From: Aquimarina sp. AU58
GTDB lineage: Bacteria > Bacteroidota > Bacteroidia > Flavobacteriales > Flavobacteriaceae
DNA: 64,000 bases
Direction: 5' to 3'
Assembly (NCBI RefSeq): GCF_900312745.1
Contig: NZ_OMPD01000013.1
Span: 248,001 to 312,000 of the forward strand
Positions 18,300 through 27,548 of this stretch are shown piece by piece. The translations under genes and the position numbers were made by a program. The notes below the pieces were generated by a model. That model saw only the letters and a list, made by a program, of their open reading frames with translations, made no database searches and was not told the DNA's origin. Each line of letters starts with the position of its first letter. The first letter of the stretch is position 1.

Positions 18300-18652
18300 C
18301 TTGTTTTTAAAAGTTTAGTTATAAAATATTTATCTATTATGCAGCAAATGTAAACTCAAGTATCCTATTTTATGAACCGTAGTTGATAGTCCGTAATTTT
18401 GAATTGATCAAAAATAAATTTCAATTGATAGTTTGTAATCTTTACCTACTCATTTACGGCAAAATCATGGAGTCTAAGTGATACTCTATAATTAAGAAAA
18501 CTATAGCCCTCTTAAACAACTCATTGATTAGTATATAATTAGAAAAAAAAACTTGTTTTTCTTAAACTTTTTTTAACATCTCTGCCCAACAATAATCATT
18601 CTAATCCCCTAACTTGCATTACGCAAAAAATCACACAAATAAACTAATAGTC
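18300..18652. other. intergenic before the secreted nuclease gene
   Basis: No gene seen in about 350 AT-rich bases between divergent genes. A weak -7-like sequence, TAACTTGC, lies at 18610-18617; no convincing promoter or operator is visible. Confidence 0.4.
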
Positions 18653-21600
18653 ATGAAATTAAAATTACTCTTAATTCCATTCGTCATCTCCTGCCTTTTT
18701 GGGGCTCAGAATGGGTTTACTCAATCCGTATTTATTAATGAAATACACTACGACAATGCAAGTACAGATGTAGAAGAAGCTATCGAAATTGCCGGACCAG
18801 CAGGAACAGATCTTTCTGGTTGGAGTATTGTTTTGTATAACGGGTCAAATAGTACCGTTTATAATACTATTTCTATTTCGGGAGTGATTCCTGATCAACA
18901 AAATGGTTTCGGAACGATAGTAGAGATTCTTCCTGCCAATGGATTACAAAATGGTGCCCCCGATGGGATCGCAGTAATTGATAACAACAATGCAGTTGTT
19001 CAGTTTTTAAGCTATGAAGGTGTTATTACAGCAACAAATGGCCCTGCATCTGGATTAACAAGTACCGATATAGGTGTGTCAGAATCCAGTAGCACTCCCG
19101 TTGGAGCTTCTTTACAACTAGCAGGAACAGGAACATCGGCAACAGAATTTACGTGGGAAATATCTACAACCAACTCATATGGTGCCGTAAATATTAATCA
19201 GGTTTTAGGAACACCCGTTATCATACCCATGATTAACGAGTTTGTATTTAATCATACCGGATCAGATACAGACGAATTTGTAGAAATATTAGCTGGTATA
19301 GAAACAGATTTAAGCGAATATTGGTTGCTAGAAATTGAAGGAGATAGCAATGCATCTGGAGTTATTGACGAGGTAATACAATTAGGTACTACAGATGTTA
19401 ATGGATATTTCACTACTACTTTTGGTAGTAATGTATACGAAAATGGTACAGTCACTCTCCTCTTGGTAAAGAATTTTACGGGTAGTTTAGGACAAGACCT
19501 TGATACCGATGACGATGGTGTTTTTGATATCACTCCCTGGGAAGAACGTATTGATGATGTTGGAGTTAACGATGGTGGTGCATCTGATCTTAACTATGCC
19601 AATGTTACCTTACTACAATCTTTTGATGGTAGCTCATTTACTGTAGGAGGAGCATCAAGATTTCCGAATGGTCAAGATACCGATGCTATTACCGATTGGA
19701 AAAGAAATGATTTTGATGGAAGTGGATTGCCGAGTTTCCCTACAGTTATAGCAGAACCGGGAGAAGCTGTTAATACGCCTAATCGAGAAAATGTAGTTAT
19801 TGATGATGTTGATCCTACAGCCGTTATAGTAATTAATGAAATTGATGCAGATACCGATGGATCTGATGTTTTAGAATTTGTAGAGCTGTTTGATGGTGGG
19901 GCCGGAAACACATCTCTGGATGGATACACATTAGTATTCTTTAACGGATCTAATAATCAAAGTTATGCTGCCTATGATTTAACAGGTTCTACCACAAATA
20001 CTAATGGATATTTTGTTATTGGTAATGCAGATGTTGCTAATGTTGGGATTACATTTCCTGGTAATGGGTTACAAAATGGAGCCGATGCCGTAGCACTTTA
20101 TAAAACTGCAGCCTCTAATTTTCCTAACGGAAGCGTTGTTACAACAGAAAATCTAGTAGATGCAATTGTATACGATACCAATGATAGTGATGATACAGAA
20201 CTATTGGTGTTACTAAATAGTGGTGAGTCACAAATAAATGAAGACGAGAAAAATGATAAGAACTTCCATTCTTTACAACGTTTTCCTAATGGATCTGGAG
20301 GATTAAGAAATACCTCAACATATACACAGGCAATTCCTACACCAGGAAGTGCAAATACAAATGCAACAGAAATAGTTAACCTTATTATTAACGAGCTGGA
20401 TGCAGATACTCAAGGTTCTGATGCTTTAGAATTTGTTGAACTCTATGATGGTGGAGCCGGAAATACCTCACTTAATGGTTACGTATTGGTAAATTATAAC
20501 GGAAGTAATAATACCAGTTACAATGCCATTGATTTAGATGGTTTTACTACCAATGCAGAAGGGTATTTTGTTATTGGTAATGCAGATGTTGCTAATGTAG
20601 GTCTTGTTGTTCCCGGAAATACATTCCAGAATGGTGCTGATGCTGTAGTCTTATATTTTGGTGATGCGACAAGTTTCCCTAACGGAACAGCGGTTACTAC
20701 CGAAAACATCATTGATGCTATTGTATATGATACTGATGATGCTGATGATGTAGAATTATTGGTACTTCTAAATACAGATCAGCCACAGGTAAACGAAAAT
20801 TCAAACGGAAACAAAGACGGAGAATCCTTACAACGAAGTCCTAATGGACAAGGAGGGGCTCGAAATACTACTTCGTATGTTGCTAAAGCTCCAACACCAG
20901 GAGCAGATAACGATGGTGTAATAGTAACACCTGGTGATCCGATCAGTATTGCAGAAGCAAGGGCAACCGCCGAGGGTACACCAGTTACTATTGCCGGAGT
21001 ATTAACCGTTACCGATAGTTTTAATGGTCCTGCATTTATACAAGATGCCACTGGTGGTATCGCTGTTTTTGATGATCAGGTGCAAGCTAATGCTGCTTTA
21101 AAAGTTGGTGATTCTATTACCATAACAGGGATCAGAGCTGCTTTCAACGATCAGATTCAGATCAGTTCTGTAACAGATGTAGTAAATAATGGTCTCCCTC
21201 AAAATCCAATTATACCACTAGACATTACACTTGCAGAGCTTGCAGATCATCCAGGAGAATTAGTTCGAGTACTTAATACTACATTCCCTAATCCGGGAGA
21301 TCTTTTATTCGGTAACTCTAACTTCACTCTTACCGATGCTAGTGGAAATGGAGAACTACGTGTTGATAATGATGTAGCTTCTATAGTAGGTAAAGCACAG
21401 CCTGTTACTTGCACAGAAATCACAGGTGTGATAGGTCGTTTTAGAGAATTCTTCCAGTTACTTCCAAGGCAAGCTTCAGATATTCCTTGTGCGGTAGAAT
21501 TTATTCCTCCAGGAGATACAGTAGGCTTTCCTAAAGAAGATACTTTTGATGTAGTAACCTGGAATATCGAATGGTTTGGTGATGAAAACAACTCACCTGT

Positions 21601-23263
21601 AGGTCAAAACCCAATGTCTGATGAAATTCAAAGAGATAGTACCGCTACAGTACTTAAAAAGCTAAAAGCAGATGTATATGCCGTAGAAGAAATTGCCGAT
21701 GATGTATTGTTTGAAGAATTAGTAAACCTGTTACCTGGTTATGAGTATATTTTATCTGATGCTGTTTCTCGCCCCGGTTCTGGAGGAGTATCACAAAAAG
21801 TAGGATTTATTTATAATACTGAAACCGTTTCTGTGGTCGAAACAAGAGCAATGTTTACATCTATTCATCCCCTATACAATGGTGGTGATGCATCTGCACT
21901 TGTAGATTATCCTAGCGAAACAGATCGTTTCTACGCTAGTGGAAGATTGCCTTTTTTAATGACTGCAGATGTAACTATTAATGGAGTTACAGAACGTATT
22001 GATTTGATCGCATTACATGCCAGAGCAAATAGTAGCAATGGTCCTCAAAATCGATATGATATGCGTAAATATGATGTAGAAGTATTAAAAGATTCGCTAG
22101 ATGCTAATTTTGTAAACAATAAGGTTATTCTTTTGGGAGATTATAATGACGATGTAGATGAGACTGTAGCAGACACCCCATCAACCATTTCTAGTTTTCA
22201 GGAATATGTAGATGACACTGCTAATTACACGATTGTATCTTCTGCATTAAGCGAAGCAGGATTGCGATCATTCGTTTTTAGAGAAAATATGATTGATCAT
22301 ATTATGGTAACCAATGAACTTAATGAGGCCTATATCGAGAATTCTGTAACTGTTCATTACGACGTATATGATAATGATTATGCATTCACTACATCAGATC
22401 ACTTGCCTGTTTCTGCGCGATTCTTGCTAGAACCAGAATTTGTAAACAATGATTGTTCGGGTGCATCTGTAGTAGCCTTTAATCAAGGCAAGAGAAAAGA
22501 TGGTGGAAGAATATCCCGACTTAGAAGCAAGACTAAGCGTGCCTTAGGAACTCCCAGAGAAAAAAGGTATTTTAATTTTGTGAGTTTAGGGTTTGGTGGA
22601 TCGATCACCATAGAACTAAACAACGAAATTTTTGATAATGCTGATACCAATGAATTCGCAGTATTCGAATCTACAGGATTCTTTGATAACATCCCTTGTA
22701 ATTACTATCCAGAATCGGCAGAAGTCTTTGCTTCACAAGATGGTATCGAGTTTGTTTCTTTAGGAACAACTTGCCAGGATGGAGAATTTGATCTTGCAAC
22801 AGGTAACTTACGTTCTGCAAAATATATCAAAGTTGTGGATACAAGTGATAAAGCTAATTTTCCTTGGTTTGCAGATGGCTATGATCTAGATGCTATTGTA
22901 TGTCTTGAGAATGGTGAGCGTATCGCTACAAAAAATACCATGGTCTATGCAGAAAACCCCACTGCTCTGGAAAGTGAGTTACTCACCAAAGATTTCGGGT
23001 TAGAAGAAACAAGTATTTTTGTTTCTCCAAACCCATTTAAAAATCAGTTATCTATAGATTTTAAAACTCTGGTTGAAGGAGATGTAGATATCACAATTAC
23101 CGATGTAACAGGTAAAACGGTATATACTCAAACGATACAACTTAATGTCGGACAATCTAAATTATCAATCGATATGAATCGTTATACAAAAGGGTTTTAT
23201 GTAGTACATGCTTCTAGTACAAATGGAAAACTTAATATAACCCAAAAGATAATTAAGAAATAA
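18653..23263 (+). CDS. T9SS-secreted lamin-tail and EEP nuclease
   Basis: A 1536-residue secreted protein. After a signal peptide (about 1-23) come lamin-tail-like domains: VFINEIHYDNAST, INEFVFNHTGSDTDEFVEI, and two near-repeats with INEIDADTDGSD and INELDADTQGSD. Residues about 760-950 form an OB-fold-like region (TIAGVLTVTDSFNGPAFIQDA), as in extracellular nucleases. An EEP nuclease domain runs from FDVVTWNIEWF (about 965) through LLGDYNDD to TTSDHLPVSARF (about 1258). A discoidin-like region follows, then a T9SS type A sorting tail (VSPNPFKNQLSIDF, ending ITQKIIKK). It should degrade extracellular nucleic acid. The ATG at 18653 places the signal peptide correctly; the frame extends upstream to a TTG at 18614. 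Confidence 0.92.
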   Translation: MKLKLLLIPFVISCLFGAQNGFTQSVFINEIHYDNASTDVEEAIEIAGPAGTDLSGWSIVLYNGSNSTVYNTISISGVIPDQQNGFGTIVEILPANGLQNGAPDGIAVIDNNNAVVQFLSYEGVITATNGPASGLTSTDIGVSESSSTPVGASLQLAGTGTSATEFTWEISTTNSYGAVNINQVLGTPVIIPMINEFVFNHTGSDTDEFVEILAGIETDLSEYWLLEIEGDSNASGVIDEVIQLGTTDVNGYFTTTFGSNVYENGTVTLLLVKNFTGSLGQDLDTDDDGVFDITPWEERIDDVGVNDGGASDLNYANVTLLQSFDGSSFTVGGASRFPNGQDTDAITDWKRNDFDGSGLPSFPTVIAEPGEAVNTPNRENVVIDDVDPTAVIVINEIDADTDGSDVLEFVELFDGGAGNTSLDGYTLVFFNGSNNQSYAAYDLTGSTTNTNGYFVIGNADVANVGITFPGNGLQNGADAVALYKTAASNFPNGSVVTTENLVDAIVYDTNDSDDTELLVLLNSGESQINEDEKNDKNFHSLQRFPNGSGGLRNTSTYTQAIPTPGSANTNATEIVNLIINELDADTQGSDALEFVELYDGGAGNTSLNGYVLVNYNGSNNTSYNAIDLDGFTTNAEGYFVIGNADVANVGLVVPGNTFQNGADAVVLYFGDATSFPNGTAVTTENIIDAIVYDTDDADDVELLVLLNTDQPQVNENSNGNKDGESLQRSPNGQGGARNTTSYVAKAPTPGADNDGVIVTPGDPISIAEARATAEGTPVTIAGVLTVTDSFNGPAFIQDATGGIAVFDDQVQANAALKVGDSITITGIRAAFNDQIQISSVTDVVNNGLPQNPIIPLDITLAELADHPGELVRVLNTTFPNPGDLLFGNSNFTLTDASGNGELRVDNDVASIVGKAQPVTCTEITGVIGRFREFFQLLPRQASDIPCAVEFIPPGDTVGFPKEDTFDVVTWNIEWFGDENNSPVGQNPMSDEIQRDSTATVLKKLKADVYAVEEIADDVLFEELVNLLPGYEYILSDAVSRPGSGGVSQKVGFIYNTETVSVVETRAMFTSIHPLYNGGDASALVDYPSETDRFYASGRLPFLMTADVTINGVTERIDLIALHARANSSNGPQNRYDMRKYDVEVLKDSLDANFVNNKVILLGDYNDDVDETVADTPSTISSFQEYVDDTANYTIVSSALSEAGLRSFVFRENMIDHIMVTNELNEAYIENSVTVHYDVYDNDYAFTTSDHLPVSARFLLEPEFVNNDCSGASVVAFNQGKRKDGGRISRLRSKTKRALGTPREKRYFNFVSLGFGGSITIELNNEIFDNADTNEFAVFESTGFFDNIPCNYYPESAEVFASQDGIEFVSLGTTCQDGEFDLATGNLRSAKYIKVVDTSDKANFPWFADGYDLDAIVCLENGERIATKNTMVYAENPTALESELLTKDFGLEETSIFVSPNPFKNQLSIDFKTLVEGDVDITITDVTGKTVYTQTIQLNVGQSKLSIDMNRYTKGFYVVHASSTNGKLNITQKIIKK
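19824..20930 (+). repeat. tandem duplicated lamin-tail module in the nuclease gene
   Basis: Two adjacent units of about 555 bases, each encoding roughly 182 residues, share segments such as GGAGNTSL, GYFVIGNADVANVG, QNGADAV and LVDAIVYDT/IIDAIVYDT. The nucleotide sequences have diverged, so this is an old internal duplication. Confidence 0.8.
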
Positions 23264-23282
23264 TTGTCAAAAACAAAATATC

Positions 23283-23314
23283 AACCCTGCAAAGATGACT
23301 TTGCAGGGTTTTTC
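23283..23314 (+). terminator. terminator of the secreted nuclease gene
   Basis: 12-bp stem AACCCTGCAAAG (23283-23294), loop ATGA, complement at 23299-23310, followed by TTTT. Confidence 0.88.
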
Positions 23315-23358
23315 ATTTATAAGGGTCAAAACTTATCTTTTATAATAATATATATCGT

Positions 23359-24756
23359 CTAATATGATAATTCTGGAGCCTTTGATGTCCATGAAAGAGT
23401 TCCATCCTGATCATACCAGGTTTCTGTTAATTTTCCATCTTTTATCTCTAAAATAGCAAATCCATTTTTCACTCTTAATTTGTTATTTGGAGAAGGGTTC
23501 TCTAATGGAGTATGGGCATAATAATCAATGGTACTAATATTCCCATTATGGTTACCCTCTAACCATTCTGCATTACCAAATGGAATGCCAGAATGCCCCA
23601 GGCACCTAGCTAAAGTAGAGCGGCTTGCCGCAGTATTGTTATATACGACTCCATTATGAATATGACCCCAATACCACACTTCGGGATGTCTTCCCATAAG
23701 AGAATCTTTAACAACATCATTCCATAACGAATTTGTATACTTTCCTTGTACATCCATTGGGTTATGGTGAGTAAGCAGTATTATTTTTTTACCCTTAGAC
23801 TGTGTAGCTATAAATCCTTCTGGTCCTGATTGATATGTATCATTGATTACTCCATCCATATACATATCTGTTGCATTATAAGCAGAATCCAGACCTATAA
23901 TTACCCAATCTCCATAGGTAATAGAAAAATAGGTTCCTCCTTTTTGCTTCTCAAAAACTGAAGATGCAAGTGCTGTTTTATATAAACCATTTGCACCATC
24001 ATACATTTCGTGATTAGAATTAAGAGTAAAGTTGCCAAGAGGAGCAGGTTTCCAACAGTTTAATAAATTATTTTGTTCTTCAGATTCAAGACCTGCATAA
24101 TATACATCTCCCAGGTGAATCATAATATCCGGGGTCTGTTTCGCAATTTGTTGCATCACCATTTGCGATGGGCTATCTGGTAAATTTCCATCCTTGTATT
24201 TTCCTGTTCCCCAATCTCCAAATAATGCAATTTTTAATGACGGTTGGGAAGAAGGGGTTATTTTAATTGTAGTTGGAGGATCATTATGAACAAATGGATG
24301 TATTTTTTTAGGGAAAAATCGATAGTATAAAAAATTGAGTATTGCCAATGGCCACCCTGTTCCTTTTGGGTCACCCATATCCAATTCGGCATACTTGGCT
24401 GTAGAGACCAGAGAACCATCGCCTGTTAATTTGCCTTCGCCTTCCCAAATTGTCCACCAATGATCCCATTCTTTAGTTGTGATTTTTGAAGCAGGCATTT
24501 TTAAAAATTTCAAAATAGGCTTTAACCAAGAAGGCGCCTTGTTGTTTAGGTAATACAAGACCCATCCAAATTCAATACTCTCGTCGGCGCCAGGAGGTAG
24601 CGGCGGAGGTGGTGTTTCAGTGTTCATTAATTGAATAAGAAGGTCTTCTGATTTCTGAAAAGTAACCCAGAAATGAGTTTCTACTACAACTCCTTTTTGT
24701 ACGGCCTCTTGCAATTCTTTTTGGATCTGTTCTAATGTTTTTTGTGAAGATTCCAT
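23359..24756 (-). CDS. calcineurin-like metallophosphoesterase with long N-terminal extension
   Basis: A 465-residue protein with no signal peptide. The catalytic domain starts near residue 175 and shows the metal-site motifs in order: FGDWGTG, HLGDVYYAG, NSNHEMYDG (the usual GNHE with serine for glycine), LLTHHNPM, and GHIHNG. The first 170 residues hold a proline run (PPPPLPPG, about 52-59) and tryptophan-rich segments (WDHWWTIWEGEG) that I do not recognise. Members cleave phosphate mono- or diesters with two metal ions; the substrate is unknown. It is convergent with the secreted nuclease, which could link it to nucleotide or phosphate use. Confidence 0.85.
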   Translation of the reverse strand: MESSQKTLEQIQKELQEAVQKGVVVETHFWVTFQKSEDLLIQLMNTETPPPPLPPGADESIEFGWVLYYLNNKAPSWLKPILKFLKMPASKITTKEWDHWWTIWEGEGKLTGDGSLVSTAKYAELDMGDPKGTGWPLAILNFLYYRFFPKKIHPFVHNDPPTTIKITPSSQPSLKIALFGDWGTGKYKDGNLPDSPSQMVMQQIAKQTPDIMIHLGDVYYAGLESEEQNNLLNCWKPAPLGNFTLNSNHEMYDGANGLYKTALASSVFEKQKGGTYFSITYGDWVIIGLDSAYNATDMYMDGVINDTYQSGPEGFIATQSKGKKIILLTHHNPMDVQGKYTNSLWNDVVKDSLMGRHPEVWYWGHIHNGVVYNNTAASRSTLARCLGHSGIPFGNAEWLEGNHNGNISTIDYYAHTPLENPSPNNKLRVKNGFAILEIKDGKLTETWYDQDGTLSWTSKAPELSY

Positions 24757-25570
24757 TTTAGTTTTGTTTTAGATAGTATTAATGAAAAGTTTAATAACCC
24801 AGAAGAGATACTAAAAATCTAATCAGGGTTTAACGAGGTATAATATGAGATATTCAAATACTAAAACATCTGATCAAGAGAGGTGCTCACCAGATATTGT
24901 TGCGGAGTAGTATCAAGTAGTTTTCTACTATAAAAACCTCATAACAAAATCCTGTAAAATCTTGATTATGAGGCAATTTTATTTAAATGTAAAGAAAATA
25001 ATTTAATTAGAAGGAGGTTTTCGAGAAAACCTCCTGAAATTATAATAGATCAAAAAAGCTTAATTATTAGATTCGGTCTTTTTACTATTTACCTTTTTTT
25101 TTCAAAACATATATAACACATTGTTTTTCAGAAATATAACATTACTGATTCTCCCAAAAAAAAACATCCAAATACCTGTTTTTATCCAGAGTTTATGACT
25201 AGTCTATATATAGTTAATTAACCCATTTTTATATAGTGATTTTCCTGAACATCAAAGTTAAATAATTGATAATCAATAAATTATAATTTAGTAATATTAA
25301 GAATGCTATTATGTGTTTTTATAGGTAGATAGATTTGAATACTTTTAAAATTGAAATCAATAGAGATTAAATATTTCTTTATTTGATACTACTCCACTCT
25401 AATGGTTAGAATCCCACAATGATTATAGTATCATTAGGACAAAACCATCCAATAGGTAAGAAACAAAAATATACCTGGCGCCGAAAGTAACTGTTTCTAA
25501 AAGAATGATCTCATGAATCCTTGTAGGCTTCAAAAACTAACTTATTTAATAATCTTAAAACTAAATCAAA
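24757..25570. other. 814-base gene-free gap with orphan hairpins
   Basis: No convincing gene. Two hairpins are present: CCTCATAA (about 24947) pairing with TTATGAGG (about 24966), followed by a T-rich stretch on the plus strand, and AGGAGGTTTTC (25012-25022) pairing with its complement at 25025-25035. Neither adjoins a gene end. A small RNA or a decayed gene could explain them. Confidence 0.4.
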
Positions 25571-26407
25571 ATGAAAAAATGGAAATTATTAGCGCTTTGC
25601 GCTATTATTGCTGGATTTATTTCGTCTTGCCAAAAAGATGAAGTTACAAATGAAGCACCAGAACAGGTAAAAATAGAACCCACAAAAGCACAACTCGAGA
25701 AGTTGCATAATATGGGGGTGAATACTGATAATGTTACGATTGAAGATTTTACCTTTTTAGACGGTTCTTCTGCAAAACACTTGGTTTCAGGAGATATTAC
25801 AGTTCCAATAGCAGATTTAAACAAATATCCGGAACTAGAGTCTCGTGATGATGATAGTAAACAATACCGAACACCCAACCTAGTATCTCCACCCAATAGA
25901 AATATTAAGATTCTTGGGTATACAGGGGGCGGTTTTGCATTAACTCCTAAGATGAAAACAGCTTTATCATGGGCGGTTTTCAACTATAATGTGTTACCCA
26001 ACACCCTTAATTTTACGCTTAGTTATGGTACTAATGTTGCGGCTGCAGATATTGTAGTTTATAAAATCGCAGGAGCTGCAGGTGGAATAGCTGGATTTCC
26101 TACTCCCGCAGGAAAACCATACAAATGGGTTAGAATCAGAGCAGGAACAGATGCATATAGTACTAATGTAAATGAACATGTAATCGGTCATGAGATTGGA
26201 CACTGTATTGGATTCAGACATCAAGATTGGTATAACCGTCAAAGTTGCGGATATACTGGCACTCTACCTGCCGAGTCTACTGCTATTTGGATACCGGGAA
26301 CTCCTTGGTCTCCCAATGCAGATTCTATTATGTTGGCATGTTTTGGTGCTGGAGAAGATGGAGAATTAACTCCTACAGATAAAACAGCATTAAATATACT
26401 ATACTAA
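25571..26407 (+). CDS. M57-type (HEIGH) metallopeptidase lipoprotein, copy 1
   Basis: A 278-residue lipoprotein (signal peptide with lipobox ISSC, cysteine at about 20). The catalytic zinc motif is HEIGHCIGFRHQD near residues 212-224, the extended HExxHxxGxxH form of metzincins, in the PF12388 (M57, dual-action HEIGH) arrangement. Conserved YNRQSCGYTG and DSIMLACF follow, with cysteines that may form a disulfide. The N-terminal 110 residues (PTKAQLEKL, HLVSGDI) may act as a propeptide. It is followed by a near-duplicate gene after a hairpin. Likely a surface-attached protease. Confidence 0.88.
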   Translation: MKKWKLLALCAIIAGFISSCQKDEVTNEAPEQVKIEPTKAQLEKLHNMGVNTDNVTIEDFTFLDGSSAKHLVSGDITVPIADLNKYPELESRDDDSKQYRTPNLVSPPNRNIKILGYTGGGFALTPKMKTALSWAVFNYNVLPNTLNFTLSYGTNVAAADIVVYKIAGAAGGIAGFPTPAGKPYKWVRIRAGTDAYSTNVNEHVIGHEIGHCIGFRHQDWYNRQSCGYTGTLPAESTAIWIPGTPWSPNADSIMLACFGAGEDGELTPTDKTALNILY

Positions 26408-26432
26408 TGGTATTCTTTTGAGAGATAACAAT

Positions 26433-26461
26433 AAATCTCCAGAGCAAAACTCTGGAGATTT
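26433..26461 (+). terminator. hairpin between the two M57 genes
   Basis: 12-bp stem AAATCTCCAGAG (26433-26444), five-base loop, complement at 26450-26461. The T run is short, so it may only attenuate transcription into the second copy. Confidence 0.6.
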
Positions 26462-26530
26462 ATCATAACAGATACCATTCAGAAATTTTGAAAAATTAAA
26501 CGACTTAAATATTCTTAAAACTAAAACAAA

Positions 26531-27370
26531 ATGGAAAAGTTTAAACTATTAGTATTTTGCATTATTATTGCTGGATTTTTTTGGTCTTGTGATAAAAATG
26601 AGGTTGCTAATGAAATACCCGAACATGTAATTTTGAAGCCTACAAAAGCACAACTTGAGAAGTTATCTGCCATGTTTATAAACACAGATAATGTTGTTCT
26701 TAAAGATATTACCACCTTAGACGGAACCAAAAAAAAGTATTTGGTTTCAGGAGATATTTTAATCCCTGTACTTGATTTAAAAAATTATAGCAAATTAAAA
26801 CCTAAAATAACTAACCAAAAGCAATTCCGGTTTCAATACATAGTATCACCACCTTATAGGGTTATTGATATCCTTGGGTATACGGGTTCTGGATATGCTC
26901 TCACTAGTAAAATGCAAACAGGTTTGCGATGGGCTGTAAATAACTATAATAGCTTAGGTAATTCACTACGTTTCAGATTAACCTTTGGTACTGATTTTAG
27001 TTCGGCAGATATGGTAGTTTATAATAATAATCAACCAGGTGGTGGTGGTGCAGCTTCAATCCCTAACGCAGCGGGTAGACCCGGTAAGTATATCCAAATT
27101 AATGCCGGCACAAATAGTTTTAGTACTAATGTGGTAGAGCATGTAATGACTCATGAAATAGGACATGCCATAGGACTAGCTCATCAAGATTGGTATAACC
27201 TTCAGAGTTGCGGGTATACTGGTCCTGTGCCTGCCGGACCTGCACCTATTTGGATACCGGGAACTCCTTGGTCCCCATATACAGATTCTGTTATGTTAGC
27301 CTGTTTTAGTACTTCTGCAGATGGTGAATTAACAGCTACTGATATTCTGGCATTAAATATATTATACTAA
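26531..27370 (+). CDS. M57-type (HEIGH) metallopeptidase lipoprotein, copy 2
   Basis: A 279-residue tandem paralogue of the preceding gene, with the same architecture: lipobox FWSC, PTKAQLEKL, YLVSGDIL, zinc motif HEIGHAIGLAHQD, QSCGYTGPVP and SVMLACF. The leader just before the ATG is also conserved (TTCTTAAAACTAAAACAAA here, a close match upstream of copy 1), so the duplication included the upstream region. The middle segment differs (QPGGGGAAS against AGAAGGIAG), which may alter specificity. Both copies appear intact. Confidence 0.88.
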   Translation: MEKFKLLVFCIIIAGFFWSCDKNEVANEIPEHVILKPTKAQLEKLSAMFINTDNVVLKDITTLDGTKKKYLVSGDILIPVLDLKNYSKLKPKITNQKQFRFQYIVSPPYRVIDILGYTGSGYALTSKMQTGLRWAVNNYNSLGNSLRFRLTFGTDFSSADMVVYNNNQPGGGGAASIPNAAGRPGKYIQINAGTNSFSTNVVEHVMTHEIGHAIGLAHQDWYNLQSCGYTGPVPAGPAPIWIPGTPWSPYTDSVMLACFSTSADGELTATDILALNILY

Positions 27371-27548
27371 TGAGAATATTCTTATGACCGAAAAATAATA
27401 AGCTATAATCTGGCACAGAAGAGTCGAGGTAAAACATATAAACAAATCCATTATGAAGGATTTTAGATTCGGCTCCTATCTAACACCAAGATTATAGCTT
27501 AACTACTAATTCTATCTGAATAGATAAGAAGTTTAATGACCTAAAACA

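Noticed and set aside
24846..24911. 21-codon plus-strand open frame in the gap
   Set aside because: Too short, no promoter, no recognisable content.
24861..24938. Minus-strand open stretch ending KLLDTTPQQYLVSTSLDQMF
   Set aside because: It reads like protein but has no start codon and a stop just upstream; at most a remnant of a decayed gene.
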